Assembly (NCBI RefSeq): GCF_029277985.1
Contig: NZ_CP119547.1
Span: forward strand, 62,001 to 126,000
Direction of reading: 5' to 3'
Length of the DNA stretch: 64,000 nt
DNA from: Providencia stuartii
Lineage (GTDB): Bacteria > Pseudomonadota > Gammaproteobacteria > Enterobacterales > Enterobacteriaceae
The position numbers were made by a program, and so were the translations under genes. Below, piece after piece: positions 48,679 through 59,437 of this stretch. Positions within the stretch are counted from its first letter, which is position 1. Each line of letters opens with the position of its first letter. The notes under the pieces were generated by a model. It saw only the letters and a list, made by a program, of their open reading frames with translations, did not search any database and had not been told where the DNA came from.

Positions 48679-49068
48679 GGTAAAGGTGTTTTTTTGAAAG
48701 TATCCAATGAAGATGCTCAGGCTACGGCGATCTATCTCCTCAGAGCTGCTTCGCGCCCAGCTTTCTGGCGTGACGTCCCATTCGATAAGAAACTTGAAGC
48801 CGTGGACAGCCTGAACAGCATGGGGCGATCACCATCAGAACTCACTGAATGGATTAATAAATATCTGACAGCAGAGCAAATCAATAAACTCGGGACATCA
48901 ATTAGGCAACGTCGCAGAAGGGGATATGGTGTTGGTAAAAGCATAACTATAAGCGATAAAGCCCACAGGATTTTGAAGCGGTTGGCAGAAGTCGATGGTT
49001 GCAATTTGTCAGAAGTGATAGAGAAACGCCTAGCCCGAGCTTATAAAAATACTTGGGACCACAAATAG
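48667..49068 (+). CDS. Ribbon-helix-helix DNA-binding protein
   Basis: The frame encodes up to 133 residues. The C-terminal part has the RHH pattern: a beta strand (KSITISDKAHRIL) and helices with GCNLSEVIEKRLARAY (about residues 92-125), preceded by a basic stretch RQRRRRG. The N-terminal part is helical. No ATG is available: GTG 48667 lies within the operator, and TTG 48694 with AAAGGTG upstream (124 residues) is the more credible start. Likely autorepressor or local regulator. IncC encodes another RHH regulator, AcaB, elsewhere; I do not equate this gene with it. Confidence 0.7.
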   Translation: MTCNGKGVFLKVSNEDAQATAIYLLRAASRPAFWRDVPFDKKLEAVDSLNSMGRSPSELTEWINKYLTAEQINKLGTSIRQRRRRGYGVGKSITISDKAHRILKRLAEVDGCNLSEVIEKRLARAYKNTWDHK

Positions 49069-49181
49069 AGTGGCACTAGGGGTTGCATTTTTAAAACCCG
49101 TGGTAGCATCTAAATGAACCCTAACGAATAGGGGTGCTGGCGGCGATGCCGACCATTATCCCGATAATGGAGAAATAGACC

Positions 49182-49907
49182 ATGATGACACTGACTACTG
49201 TCTCGAAGAAAACTTCTAATAATTCAGCCCTTGTATTCTGGCGCGTTGGTACAAAACGGAAAGGCATCCTTGATGTTCGTATTGATTTTGACAACGAGGA
49301 GGCAGATCTTTTGGCTGAGCTCGTAGCCATTCGCTATCTGGCGCTGGACAAACAGGTTTTTTGCAGAGAGCCAGGTGCTGGTGCTGGTTACAAGCTGGTG
49401 GTATCCAAAGGTGCGATTAAAAAGCTGGCGCTGGGCAAATCCACCAAGGAGTTTGCATTCAAGTTTGCGGCTTGCCTCACTGGACGTTTAAAGGGCGCTA
49501 CTATTGAAGTTTCGCAGAGCATGGAGTTTATGGATGAGCCGGGTGAGGGCAACGTTGAGCTCCTCGATGTGGACAAGCAAGCCTATACTCAAACCCATGA
49601 CGAAATCTCTACACCGGCCATTGGTCCCGTCCTTGTTACTCAACATGCCATCGATCAGTATCAGGCCCGGATAACCTCTGGAGACCCTAAAAAACCGTGG
49701 GCCTCACTCGTTGGTCGCCTCCAGCATCCAGAGTTACAGGTTCAACCCTTTGACGAGAAAGTGGCTCGCCATAAAGCCAGAAAGTATGGCCGCGTAGATA
49801 ACGTGGAAGTCTGGGGCCATAGAGATTCCAAGTTCAAGTACCTGATGGTGATCAACGACGACAACCAAAAACGTGTTCTTGTCACAGTGTTTGAGCGAAA
49901 TGAGTAA
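49182..49907 (+). CDS. Conserved plasmid protein of unknown function
   Basis: The 241-residue protein has an acidic middle and a C-terminal domain starting VLVTQHAIDQYQARI and continuing with a basic stretch and VTVFERNE; the His-x-x-x-Gln-Tyr pattern is like small nuclease or toxin folds of mRNA interferase type, but I cannot assign it. ATG 49182 has SD TGGAG. It stands alone between the RHH gene and rhs. Confidence 0.6.
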   Translation: MMTLTTVSKKTSNNSALVFWRVGTKRKGILDVRIDFDNEEADLLAELVAIRYLALDKQVFCREPGAGAGYKLVVSKGAIKKLALGKSTKEFAFKFAACLTGRLKGATIEVSQSMEFMDEPGEGNVELLDVDKQAYTQTHDEISTPAIGPVLVTQHAIDQYQARITSGDPKKPWASLVGRLQHPELQVQPFDEKVARHKARKYGRVDNVEVWGHRDSKFKYLMVINDDNQKRVLVTVFERNE

Positions 49908-49957
49908 CCTGCTTCTCATTTGTTCTGAATACACAACCTCTCCAAATCACGTATTCA

Positions 49958-49983
49958 TACCCTAAAAGGGCAAAAACGCAGTC
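49958..49983 (+). promoter_or_regulatory. AcaCD-like box upstream of rhs
   Basis: ATACCCTAAAAGGGCAAAAA followed by CGCAG matches the repeated box in its core; no clear -10 lies at the usual spacing. Confidence 0.45.
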
Positions 49984-50039
49984 GTTGATAACGACTCTCC
50001 CACCTGAAAATAGCTCCAGCATAAAAACTGGAGCTGTAA

Positions 50040-53000
50040 ATGAGATCGAGACCTTCCCTTTTACTGATGCGAAACCTGCGGTCATTGGCCGTTGTGGTGC
50101 TCGCAACTTTGCCATGCGTTGCTTTTGCACAATGGCGGGTTGTAGCCGTGAGCACCGAAGTAGACAAAATGCGCTTCAACACCATCATAGACGCGCATTC
50201 CTTCATGAAGAATTATCGCTCTGGTGAGGAGCAAGGGAAGGGAACGCCAGTTGGGGATGCGCTTTATCCGGTTGCCAGTTATGGTGATGGCCGTTATGTC
50301 TCCAGGATCTGTTTTAAGTATCTAGGTGCTACTGGCGATTATGACCCCACTACCTGCACTGGCGACCCAGCTACGGTCTACTGGCGCTCAACCTATGTTC
50401 TGCCGGGTGAGATGGATAAAACACCGTTCCTGGACAGGGATCTCGGCTTACCAACAACGACCATGTGTGTAGGGAACCCTATCCATCTTGGCACCGGCAA
50501 CAAGTTCCAGGCTGAACTGGATTATCAAAGCGGAGGCTCCGACCCTTTCACATTCACCAGATACTACAATAGCCACCTTCCTGATGAAGAGCTCGGCGGC
50601 TGGCGGCATACCTACTCGCGGAGCGTCGAGGTCAACGCCTCGAAGTACGGTGAGAACATGGTTGTCCTGCACCGGCCAGAAGGGCAACAACTCGCGTTCT
50701 ACAACTCGTCCTCTGTCTGGGTGCCAACATGGAAAACCGATGATACCTTGACGAAGGATGCTACCGGCTGGCGTTACACTCAATCTGACGGGGTAGTCGA
50801 GGCCTATGATGAAACCGGACGACTGACCGGCATCGAGAAGCCCAACGGCAATCACATCACCCTGAGCTATCTGAACGGAGAGCTATCCTCGATCACTGAC
50901 GGCTTTGGCCGCAACATCCAGTTCCAGCATCAAGATGGCCGCATGGTCAGTGTCACCGATCCTGCTGGTGGCAGTATTCAGTACCAGTACAACAGCGCTG
51001 GCAAGCTGGCGGAAGTGATCTACCAGGACAATACGAGCCGCAGCTATCTCTACGATGACCCGAATGCACCGGGTTTGCTCTCTGGGCTGGTGGACGAGAA
51101 CGGCAACCGTTTCGCCACATGGGGATATGATGCTCAGGGGATGGCAGTTCTAAGTGAACACGCCGGGGGCGCAGAGAAGACTCAGGTAAGCTACAACGCT
51201 GACGGAAGCGTCTCTGTCACCAACGCCCTCGGCCACGTTCAGCGATATACCTACAGCCGTCACAACGGGATGCTCAAGCCTGATGTTGTTGAGGGTGCGC
51301 CGTGTACCGGCTTTGTGGGAGGCAAGGAAACCTACGTCTACGACAGCAAAGGCCTCGTCTCCAGCATTACAGATCGTGCTGGACAGAAGCGCACGTTCAC
51401 CCATAACGACCGGGGATTGGAAACCACCCAGATAGACCAGGATGGGGGCAAGGTTACGACCGACTGGCTTCCTTCCAAGTCGCTCCCTGCAAAAATCACG
51501 GAACCAACCAGGATCACTGAGCTTACCTACGACACTCATCTCCGGGTGATAAGCCGCAAGGTCACAGATCGCAGCTCGGGCGCTTCCCGGACATGGACCT
51601 ACACCTATGCCCCTGTTGGTACAGGAAAGCCGAGCCTGTTGGCCTCGGTTGATGGTCCGCGCACCGACGTCAGCGATGTTACGACATTTGACTACGATGA
51701 CCAGGGCAACCTGATCCGGACAACAAACGCGCTGGGGCAGGTGATGCAGTTTGGTGACTACGACGCGAACGGTCGCGCCGGGACCATTCAGGGCGTCAAC
51801 GGTGTAACCCAAACCCTCACCTATGACGCCAGAGGAAGACTTGTCAGCTCCACTGGACCAGAAGGAACCACGGCCTACAACTATGATGCTGTGGGCCTCC
51901 TGAGCTCGCTGACTAAGCCAAATGGTGCAACCGTCAGCTATGAGTACGACGCTGCACATCGGCTGGTGGCGGAAACAGATGCACAGGGCAACCGGCGCGA
52001 GCTTGAGCTCAATGACCTCGGGAACCCAGTAGAAGAGCGACTGCTCGATGCGCTGGGCCAGACCCGTTGGATAGAGCGCCGGATCTTCAACGAAATCGGC
52101 TGGCTCTCCAGTGTCTCCGACGCCTATAGCAATCAGTCATCGTTTTCCTACGATGTGGTGGCAAACCTGATACAGGAGACCAGTCCCTCTGGTAACACAC
52201 ACTCCTACAAGTACGACGGCTTCCATCACCGGACACAAACGACCGATCCACTCGGGAAGGTCACGCAGGTGCTCTACAAGGATACCGGCGATGTTTACCG
52301 TGTCTCCGACCCTCGTTCGCGCCTGACCTACTACAGCTACAACGGCTTTGGCGAAGTGACTCAGGTCCGGAGCCCGGACACCGGCACCACCGACATTACC
52401 TATGACGAAGCCGGTAACGTGGCAACGCGCAAGACGGCCAAGGGACAAACCACAAGCTACAGCTACGACGCGCTGAACCGGATCATCGAGGCATCCAGCG
52501 GTGTCGCTGGCGAATCGCCAATTCTGTACGGGTACGACGAAGCAACCTCACCATACGGCATGGGCCGCTTGACCTCAGTCGATGATGGCAACGGTGTCCG
52601 GAGATATGGCTATACACCCGAAGGATGGTTGGCTTACGAGACCTGGGAAACCCACGGGCAGAGCCTTACTACCCAGTACCAATACGATGGTGCAGGCCTC
52701 ATCACGAAGATCACGTATCCCAGTGGTCGTGAGGTTTCCTACACCCGTGATTTAGCCGGTGACGTCATCGAGGTGGCAACGACACAAGCAGGCACCACAA
52801 CAAGCCTGGCAAGCCAGATCGAGCGAGCGCCCTTTGGCCCCGTCACCAGTATGGTCAGATGGAACGGCATTTCAGAAAGTCGCTCTTTGGATCTCAATTA
52901 CCGAGTCACCGGCATCGACGCTACTAGAGTGCATTCGCTGGTCTATCGGTACACGCCAGACTCGTTGATTTCAGCCATAGACGACAATCTGGGGTCGTCT

Positions 53001-53069
53001 CAGAAAACGGAATCTATGGTCACTCCCGTTTTTGCAACACCGATTTTGACGATAAGTTGGCTTGCTTGA
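50040..53069 (+). pseudogene. rhs: rhs, truncated by transposon insertion
   Basis: A signal peptide (about residues 1-30, ending AFA) is followed by an Rhs N-terminal region (GNKFQAELDYQSGG, FTFTRYYNSHLP) and many YD repeats (YDAxGRL, YTYDALNRI, YEYDAAH). The native frame ends at base 52990, where the end of a Tn21-family transposon begins; the last 26 codons to TGA 53069 come from transposon and IS sequence. The Rhs core and variable C-terminal toxin domain are lost, with no immunity gene visible. Rhs in IncC plasmids is a known insertion site of the ARI-A resistance island. Confidence 0.9.
52991..53012. repeat. Outer part of the 38-bp Tn21-family inverted repeat
   Basis: Starts GGGGTCGTCTCAGAAAACGG and ends AA; the inner 16 bases (AATAAAGCACGCTAAG) lie at 54340-54355 on the other side of the IS. 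Joined, they give the standard 38-bp end. Confidence 0.92.
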
Positions 53070-54339
53070 ATCTATCCGGCGTCTGAATGGGATTTTATTC
53101 CCGCGCCTCGATGAGTTCCGCGCCTGATGAACCTCCAGAAAATATACGGCTTCAGCGAGCCTTTCCGTTTTACAGGTTCCTCAACAGGCCGGTGGGCCGT
53201 TTGTATCATCAATATCAGTATTCGCAAAACCAGATGAATGATTGTTTAAACTGGTGTATTTCTGCCTTTATGCTTCGTAAGTTTGCTGTCGCGCCGTCAG
53301 TGCCCAGGCTATTCTGGCCAGCTTGTTTGCCAGAGCACAGGTGACGACAAAGTTGCTTTTCCGACACAACAACTCCCTGACCCAGTCGGCCAACTTGCCA
53401 GACTGGTGTTCCAGTTTTTGTATGAATACCCTGGCACACTGAACCAACAAAGTTCGGATCTTTTTGTTGCCCCGCTTGCTAATCCCTAACAATGTCGTCC
53501 GACCTCCCGTGCTGTACTGTCGGGGTACCAGCCCTGTTGCCGCCGCAAAGTCACGGCTGCTGGCGTACTGCTTCCCGTCGCCAATCTCAGTTGAAATAGT
53601 ACTGGCAGTCAGCGTTCCAACGCAGGGAATACTCAGCAAGCGCTGTCCAACCTCATCTTCGTCCAACTTTCGTTTCAACTGAGATTCCAGATCTTTAATC
53701 TGCTCAACAAGATAGTGATAATGCTGTTGTAATTTCAGCAGTAACTGGCTGAGATAAAGAGGCAAACTACTGTCCTCAAGAAGGGTACTCAGTCGACTAA
53801 TAACGGCAGCACCTCGCGGAACGCTGATACCAAATTCCAGCAGAAAAGCATGCATCTGATTAGTTGTTTTCACCTTATCCTGAACCAGGGATTCACGGAC
53901 ACGATGCAGAGCTCGCATTGCCTGCTGAGATTCGGTTCTGGGCTGCACGAAACGCATAGATGGACGTGATGCTGCTTCACAGATAGCTTCAGCATCAACG
54001 AAGTCATTTTTGTTGCTTTTAACGAATGGGCGGACAAATTGCGGTGATATCAGCTTTGGAAAATGCCCTAACTCTGCCAGCTTGCGTGCCATAAAGTGAG
54101 AACCGCCACAGGCTTCCATCGCGATGGTTGTTGCTGGGCATGTCACCAGAAATTCGATTAGCTTTGGTCGGGTGAATTTTTTACGGTAAACGGCCTTCCC
54201 ACGATGATCCTGACAATGAATATGGAAAGAGTTCTTACCCAGATCGATACCAATAAGCGCAATGTTTTCCATGATGGTTCTCCGAATGAAAGCCTGTCCT
54301 CAGCATAGTACTGGGAAGGAGGGAGTGACCATCTCATTA
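53013..54339 (-). mobile_element. IS4321/IS5075-type IS110-family element
   Basis: Exactly 1327 bp lies between the two halves of the transposon IR. Its ends carry GGTCACTCCC and GGGAGTGACC. Elements of this kind target the 38-bp ends of Tn21-family transposons, which fits precisely. Bases 53013-53267 hold no gene; small frames there are not credible. Confidence 0.92.
53268..54272 (-). CDS. IS110-family transposase (IS4321/IS5075 type)
   Basis: The 334-residue transposase has an N-terminal RuvC-like DEDD domain (LIGIDLGKNSFHI with the first Asp, IAMEACGG, KNDFVDAEAI) and the C-terminal Transposase_20 region with the catalytic serine area (IPCVGTLTASTI, FAAATGLVPRQYSTGG). It moves a circular intermediate into Tn21-family 38-bp ends. 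Confidence 0.95.
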   Translation of the reverse strand: MENIALIGIDLGKNSFHIHCQDHRGKAVYRKKFTRPKLIEFLVTCPATTIAMEACGGSHFMARKLAELGHFPKLISPQFVRPFVKSNKNDFVDAEAICEAASRPSMRFVQPRTESQQAMRALHRVRESLVQDKVKTTNQMHAFLLEFGISVPRGAAVISRLSTLLEDSSLPLYLSQLLLKLQQHYHYLVEQIKDLESQLKRKLDEDEVGQRLLSIPCVGTLTASTISTEIGDGKQYASSRDFAAATGLVPRQYSTGGRTTLLGISKRGNKKIRTLLVQCARVFIQKLEHQSGKLADWVRELLCRKSNFVVTCALANKLARIAWALTARQQTYEA

Positions 54340-54355
54340 AATAAAGCACGCTAAG
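54340..54355. repeat. Inner part of the 38-bp transposon inverted repeat
   Basis: AATAAAGCACGCTAAG completes the end begun at 52991; the tnpA stop codon lies inside it. Confidence 0.9.
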
Positions 54356-57323
54356 CCGGTGGCAGCGGTCGCAATGGCCTAAACTTCCCCGCACCGACCT
54401 TGGCGCTGCTGCGCCATAGGTAATCGCCGGTCAGGTTGATGTGCTCCCACCCCAGCGGCGACAGATATTGCAACAATGTGTCGTCCAGCGCCGTGCCGTT
54501 GCCACGCAAAGCACTGGTGGCACGCTCCAGATATACCGTGTTCCACAACACGATGGCCGCCGTCACCAGATTGAGGCCGCTGGCCCGGTAGCGCTGCTGC
54601 TCAAAACTGCGGTCGCGGATTTCACCCAATCGGTAGAAGAAGACCGCCCTGGCCAGCGCGTTGCGCGCCTCGCCCTTATTCAGCCCCGCATGGACGCGGC
54701 GGCGCAGCTCCACGCTTTGCAGCCAATCCAAAATGAACAGCGTGCGCTCGATGCGCCCCAGCTCGCGCAACGCCACGGCCAAGCCGTTCTGGCGCGGGTA
54801 GCTGCCGAGTTTGCGCAGCATCAGCGAAGCCGTTACCGTGCCTTGCTTGATGGAGGTGGCCAGCCGCAGAATTTCATCCCAATGGGCGCGTATTTGCTTG
54901 ATGTTCAGCCTGTCGCTGCTAATCATCGGCTTGAGCGCGTCATAGGCGGCATCGCCCTTGGGGATGAATAGCTTGGTTTCGCCCAAGTCACGGATACGCG
55001 GCGCGAAGCGAAATCCCAGCAAATGCATCAAGCCAAACACGTGATCGGTGAAGCCTGCCGTGTCGGTGTAGTGTTCCTCGATGCGCAAGTCCGACTCGTG
55101 GTACAGCAGGCCATCAAGCACGTAAGTTGAATCACGAATGCCCACGTTGACCACCTTGGCACTGAAGGGCGCGTACTGGTCGGAGATATGGGTGTAGAAA
55201 GTCCGTCCTGGACTGCTTCCATACTTCGGGTTGATATGACCAGTGCTTTCTGCTTTGCTGCCGGTTCTGAAGTTCTGGCCGTCCGACGATGACGTGGTGC
55301 CGTCACCCCAGTTGCCGGCGAAGGGTTGCCGAAACTGCGCATTCACCAGCTCGGCCAGCGCCGTCGAATAGGTTTCATCGCGGATGTGCCAGGCTTGCAG
55401 CCAAGACAGCTTGGCGTAGGTGGTGCCAGGGCAGGACTCGGCCATTTTGGTCAGACCCAGGTTGATCGCGTCGGCCAGGATCGTCGTCAACAGCAAGGTT
55501 TTGTCCTTGGCCGTGTCGCTGGTCTTCAGGTGTGTGAAGTGGCGGGTGAAGCCCGTCCATTCATCGACCTCCATCAGCAACTCGGTGATTTTGAGGTGCG
55601 GCAGCAGCATAGCTGTCTGGTCGATCATGGCTTGCGCGGCGTCTGGTACTGCCGCGTCCAGCGGCGTGATCTTCAGGCCTGACGCGGTGGTGATGATGGC
55701 ATCCGGTAAGTCGTTGGCCGCAGCCATGCGGTTGACTGTGGCGAGTTGCGCCTCCAACAATTCCAACCGGTCATGCAGGTATTGGTCGCAGTCGGTGGCC
55801 ACTGCCAGCGGCAATTCGCTGGCCAGCTTCAAAGTGGCGAACTTCTCGACCGGCACCAGGTATTCGTCGAAGTCCTTGAACTGGCGAGAACCCTGCACCC
55901 AGACATCACCGGAGCGCAGCGCGTTCTTCAGCTCCGACAGGGCGCATAACTCGTAGTAACGCCGGTCGATGCCGTCGTCGGTCAGAACCAGCTTTGCCCA
56001 GCGCGGCTTGATGAATGCGGTTGGCGCATCGGCGGGCACCTTGCGCGCGCTGTCGCTGTTCATGCCGCGCAGCATGTCGATGGCATCGAGCACACCCTTG
56101 GCGGCGGGCGCAGCCCGCAATTTGAGCACGCCCAGGAACTGCGGCGCGTAGCGGCGTAGCGTGGCATAGCTTTCACCGATGTGGTGCAGGAAATCAAAGT
56201 CGGCAGGCCGCGCCAATGTTTGCGCTTCGGTGACGCTGGCGGCGAAGGTGTCCCAGGGCATAACGGCCTCGATGGCGGCGAACGGATCGCTGCCGCTTTG
56301 CTTGGCCTCAATCAACGCTTGACCGATGCGCCCATACATCCGCACCTTGTCGTTGATCGCCTTGCCGGAAGCCTGGAACTGCTGCTGATGCTTGTTCTTG
56401 GCCGCGTTGAACAGCTTGCCGATGATGCGATCGTGAAGGTCGATGATTTCATCGGTGACGGTGGCCATGCCTTCGATGGCCAGCGCTACCAGCGTGGCAT
56501 AGCGTCGTTGCACCTCGAACTTTGCCAGATCAGCAGGCGTCATCTGGCCACCTTCACGAGCGATTTTGAGCAGGCGGTTCTGGTGAACCTGCCGCTCGAT
56601 GCCTGCGGGCAGATCAAGTGCTTGCCAGGATTTCAGGCGCTCAATATGTTCGAGCATGTGGCGAGAGTTCGGTTTGGCAGGCGACTGGCGCAGCCATGCC
56701 AGCCACGTCACTTTACTGCCGTCCTTGCGCTTGAGAAGTTCGTCCAGGCGCTGACGGTGGGGTGATAACAAAGAATCGGTCAGCGCCGCGTAAATGCGTC
56801 GGTTGGCACGGGTGATGGCCTCGGCGCTTGCGCGCTCGATGGCATTCATGGCGGGCAGGATAATGCTCTGCCGCCGCAGATTCTCGACAAGTGCGCTCGC
56901 CAGCACGATGCCTTTGTCGGTCTGCAAGGCCAGCTCGGTCAATGTATGCACGGCTTGCCGATAGTGGCTCATGGTGAAGGGCTTGAACCCAAAAACCGTT
57001 TGCAGCTCGACCAAGTGCTCCCGCCGTGTCTGTTCGCGCTGGCCGTACTCGCTCCAACTTTCCACTGGCATCTTGAGTTGCGCGGCCACCATGCGCAACA
57101 GGGGCGGAAACGGAGGCTCATCGACGCCCAAAAAGGTGCCAGGGAATCGCAAGTAGCAAAGCTGCACAGCGAAGCCCAATCGATTCGCGGCGCCGCGACG
57201 CTGACGGATCACCGACAGGTCGGTTTCGTTGAACGTGTAGTGCCGTATCAGTTCGTCTTTGGCATCTGGCAGTGCCAGCAGGCTTTCGCGCTCGGTGGCG
57301 GACAGGATTGAGCGGCGTGGCAT
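54351..57323 (-). CDS. tnpA: TnpA, Tn3-family transposase (Tn1696/TnAs3 type)
   Basis: The 990-residue DDE transposase is complete, from [13 protein letters not shown] to LRPLPPA. It has the N-terminal DUF4158 region, a helical middle and the C-terminal Tn3 transposase domain ([10 protein letters not shown] with the first Asp; [11 protein letters not shown]). Sequence character matches the Tn1696/TnAs3 branch of the Tn21 subgroup. GC content (about 60%) is well above the plasmid backbone. It is two bases downstream of tnpR and read the same way. The interrupted IR may limit movement of the whole transposon. Confidence 0.93.
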   Translation of the reverse strand: MPRRSILSATERESLLALPDAKDELIRHYTFNETDLSVIRQRRGAANRLGFAVQLCYLRFPGTFLGVDEPPFPPLLRMVAAQLKMPVESWSEYGQREQTRREHLVELQTVFGFKPFTMSHYRQAVHTLTELALQTDKGIVLASALVENLRRQSIILPAMNAIERASAEAITRANRRIYAALTDSLLSPHRQRLDELLKRKDGSKVTWLAWLRQSPAKPNSRHMLEHIERLKSWQALDLPAGIERQVHQNRLLKIAREGGQMTPADLAKFEVQRRYATLVALAIEGMATVTDEIIDLHDRIIGKLFNAAKNKHQQQFQASGKAINDKVRMYGRIGQALIEAKQSGSDPFAAIEAVMPWDTFAASVTEAQTLARPADFDFLHHIGESYATLRRYAPQFLGVLKLRAAPAAKGVLDAIDMLRGMNSDSARKVPADAPTAFIKPRWAKLVLTDDGIDRRYYELCALSELKNALRSGDVWVQGSRQFKDFDEYLVPVEKFATLKLASELPLAVATDCDQYLHDRLELLEAQLATVNRMAAANDLPDAIITTASGLKITPLDAAVPDAAQAMIDQTAMLLPHLKITELLMEVDEWTGFTRHFTHLKTSDTAKDKTLLLTTILADAINLGLTKMAESCPGTTYAKLSWLQAWHIRDETYSTALAELVNAQFRQPFAGNWGDGTTSSSDGQNFRTGSKAESTGHINPKYGSSPGRTFYTHISDQYAPFSAKVVNVGIRDSTYVLDGLLYHESDLRIEEHYTDTAGFTDHVFGLMHLLGFRFAPRIRDLGETKLFIPKGDAAYDALKPMISSDRLNIKQIRAHWDEILRLATSIKQGTVTASLMLRKLGSYPRQNGLAVALRELGRIERTLFILDWLQSVELRRRVHAGLNKGEARNALARAVFFYRLGEIRDRSFEQQRYRASGLNLVTAAIVLWNTVYLERATSALRGNGTALDDTLLQYLSPLGWEHINLTGDYLWRSSAKVGAGKFRPLRPLPPA

Positions 57324-57325
57324 GG

Positions 57326-57883
57326 TCAGTCTTCCCGCAGGTACTGGTACAAGGTTTCGCGGCTGATGCCGAAGTCACGGGCCACCAAGGTTTTTTGGTC
57401 GCCTGCCGCAACTCGCCGTTTCAACTCGGCAATTTGTTCGCTGTTCAGCGATTTCTTTCGTCCCCGGTAGGCACCGCGCTGCTTGGCCAGCACGATTCCC
57501 TCGCGCTGACGTTCGCGGATCAGGGCGCGCTCGAACTCAGCGAAGGCTCCCATGACCGACAGCATCAGATTGGCCATCGGTGAGTCCTCGCCGGTGAACT
57601 TCAGCCCTTCTTTGACGAACTCCATGCGCACGCCCCGTTGTGTCAGCCCTTGGACGATGCGGCGCAGGTCATCAAGGTTGCGTGCCAGCCTGTCCATGCT
57701 ATGCACCACCACGGTGTCGCCCTCGCGGACGAAGGCCAGCAGCCTTTCCAGCTCGGGACGCTGGGTGTCCTTGCCAGAAGCCTTGTCGGTGAACACCCGC
57801 GCCACCTGAACACCCTCCAATTGCCGTTCCGGGTTCTGGTCGAAGCTGCTGACGCGGACATAGCCGATGCGTTGACCTTGCAA
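57326..57883 (-). CDS. tnpR: TnpR, serine resolvase
   Basis: The 185-residue resolvase starts at TTG 57883 ([20 protein letters not shown]), with catalytic Ser in VRVSS, the arginines of [13 protein letters not shown], and a C-terminal helix-turn-helix ([11 protein letters not shown]). It resolves cointegrates at res. The longer frame back to 57943 enters the res region and is unlikely. Confidence 0.93.
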   Translation of the reverse strand: MQGQRIGYVRVSSFDQNPERQLEGVQVARVFTDKASGKDTQRPELERLLAFVREGDTVVVHSMDRLARNLDDLRRIVQGLTQRGVRMEFVKEGLKFTGEDSPMANLMLSVMGAFAEFERALIRERQREGIVLAKQRGAYRGRKKSLNSEQIAELKRRVAAGDQKTLVARDFGISRETLYQYLRED

Positions 57884-57977
57884 GATGCCTCCAAAGGCAA
57901 AAGTGTCAGGATGAAATCTATTACCTTTGACGGAATATGTCAATCAATAGGAAATTTAACTCTATTCTGACATCGTT
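57884..57977. other. res region of the transposon, abutting the integron
   Basis: Ninety-four AT-rich bases between tnpR and the integron end contain repeated TGTCA/TGACA elements (TGTCAGGATG, TTTGACGG, TATGTCAATC, TTCTGACA), as in resolvase-binding subsites. The integron sits at its edge, so part of res may lie beyond the insertion. Confidence 0.6.
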
Positions 57978-58002
57978 TGTCGTTTTCAGAAGACGGCTGC
58001 AC
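57978..58002. repeat. IRi, initial inverted repeat of the class 1 integron
   Basis: The 25-bp end TGTCGTTTTCAGAAGACGGC followed by TGCAC marks the outer boundary of the 5'-conserved segment. The other end (IRt) is not in the window. Confidence 0.92.
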
Positions 58003-58179
58003 TGAACGTCAGAAGCCGACTGCACTATAGCAGCGGAGGGGTTGGATCCATCAGGCAACGACGGGCTGCTGCCGGCCATCAGCGGACGCAGGGAGGACTT
58101 TCCGCAACCGGCCGTTCGATGCGGCACCGATGGCCTTCGCGCAGGGGTAGTGAATCCGCCAGGATTGACTTGCGCTGCC

Positions 58180-59193
58180 CTACCTCTCACTAGTGAGGGG
58201 CGGCAGCGCATCAAGCGGTGAGCGCACTCCGGCACCGCCAACTTTCAGCACATGCGTGTAAATCATCGTCGTAGAGACGTCGGAATGGCCGAGCAGATCC
58301 TGCACGGTTCGAATGTCGTAACCGCTGCGGAGCAAGGCCGTCGCGAACGAGTGGCGGAGGGTGTGCGGTGTGGCGGGCTTCGTGATGCCTGCTTGTTCTA
58401 CGGCACGTTTGAAGGCGCGCTGAAAGGTCTGGTCATACATGTGATGGCGACGCACGACACCGCTCCGTGGATCGGTCGAATGCGTGTGCTGCGCAAAAAC
58501 CCAGAACCACGGCCAGGAATGCCCGGCGCGCGGATACTTCCGCTCAAGGGCGTCGGGAAGCGCAACGCCGCTGCGGCCCTCGGCCTGGTCCTTCAGCCAC
58601 CATGCCCGTGCACGCGACAGCTGCTCGCGCAGGCTGGGTGCCAAGCTCTCGGGTAACATCAAGGCCCGATCCTTGGAGCCCTTGCCCTCCCGCACGATGA
58701 TCGTGCCGTGATCGAAATCCAGATCCTTGACCCGCAGTTGCAAACCCTCACTGATCCGCATGCCCGTTCCATACAGAAGCTGGGCGAACAAACGATGCTC
58801 GCCTTCCAGAAAACCGAGGATGCGAACCACTTCATCCGGGGTCAGCACCACCGGCAAGCGCCGCGACGGCCGAGGTCTTCCGATCTCCTGAAGCCAGGGC
58901 AGATCCGTGCACAGCACCTTGCCGTAGAAGAACAGCAAGGCCGCCAATGCCTGACGATGCGTGGAGACCGAAACCTTGCGCTCGTTCGCCAGCCAGGACA
59001 GAAATGCCTCGACTTCGCTGCTGCCCAAGGTTGCCGGGTGACGCACACCGTGGAAACGGATGAAGGCACGAACCCAGTGGACATAAGCCTGTTCGGTTGG
59101 TAAGCTGTAATGCAAGTAGCGTATGCGCTCACGCAACTGGTCCAGAACCTTGACCGAACGCAGCGGTGGTAACGGCGCAGTGGCGGTTTTCAT
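58180..59193 (-). CDS. intI1: IntI1, class 1 integron integrase
   Basis: The 337-residue tyrosine recombinase has an N-terminal SAM-like domain, the IntI-specific insert ([20 protein letters not shown]) and the catalytic residues (R in [31 protein letters not shown]). Residues 32 and 39 are Pro and His, as fixed by the weak Pc sequence that overlaps the gene. It is full length and presumably active. Confidence 0.97.
   Translation of the reverse strand: MKTATAPLPPLRSVKVLDQLRERIRYLHYSLPTEQAYVHWVRAFIRFHGVRHPATLGSSEVEAFLSWLANERKVSVSTHRQALAALLFFYGKVLCTDLPWLQEIGRPRPSRRLPVVLTPDEVVRILGFLEGEHRLFAQLLYGTGMRISEGLQLRVKDLDFDHGTIIVREGKGSKDRALMLPESLAPSLREQLSRARAWWLKDQAEGRSGVALPDALERKYPRAGHSWPWFWVFAQHTHSTDPRSGVVRRHHMYDQTFQRAFKRAVEQAGITKPATPHTLRHSFATALLRSGYDIRTVQDLLGHSDVSTTMIYTHVLKVGGAGVRSPLDALPPLTSER
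59078..59106 (+). promoter_or_regulatory. Pc cassette promoter, weak variant (PcW)
   Basis: TGGACA (59078-59083), 17 bases, TAAGCT (59101-59106). It drives the cassette genes. The secondary P2 (TTGTTA...TACAGT near 59197-59222) has a 14-base spacer without the GGG insertion and should be inactive. Confidence 0.92.
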
Positions 59194-59205
59194 GGCTTGT
59201 TATGA

Positions 59206-59221
59206 CTGTTTTTTTGTACAG
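59206..59221 (-). promoter_or_regulatory. LexA box of the intI1 promoter
   Basis: CTGTTTTTTTGTACAG fits CTGT-N8-ACAG. Control of intI1 by LexA (SOS) is established for class 1 integrons. Confidence 0.85.
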
Positions 59222-59274
59222 TCTATGCCTCGGGCATCCAAGCAGCAAGCGCGTTACGCCGTGGGTCGATGTTT

Positions 59275-59334
59275 GATGTTATGGAGCAGCAACGATGTTA
59301 CGCAGCAGGGCAGTCGCCCTAAAACAAAGTTAGA
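59275..59334 (+). other. attI1 recombination site
   Basis: Sequence from ATGTTATGGAGCAGCAACGA to the core GTTAGATGC at 59329; crossover falls between G59329 and T59330. The cassette begins there. Confidence 0.9.
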
Positions 59335-59437
59335 TGCACTAAGCACATAATTGCTCACAGCCAAACTATCAGGTCAAGTCTGGTTTTATTATTTTTAAGC
59401 GTGCATAATAAGCCCTACACAAATTGGGAGATATATC

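Noticed and set aside
48667..49068. Naming the RHH gene acaB
   Set aside because: AcaB is an RHH regulator of IncC, but as far as I recall it is encoded elsewhere on the backbone, and RHH folds are too common to decide by motif.
53087..53344. An 85-codon plus-strand frame beside the IS transposase
   Set aside because: It lies in the non-coding end of the 1327-bp IS and overlaps the transposase antisense; no SD and no conserved motif.
57636..57970. A tnpM-like gene between tnpR and the integron
   Set aside because: Frames here are antisense to tnpR or within res; no independent start with SD is seen.
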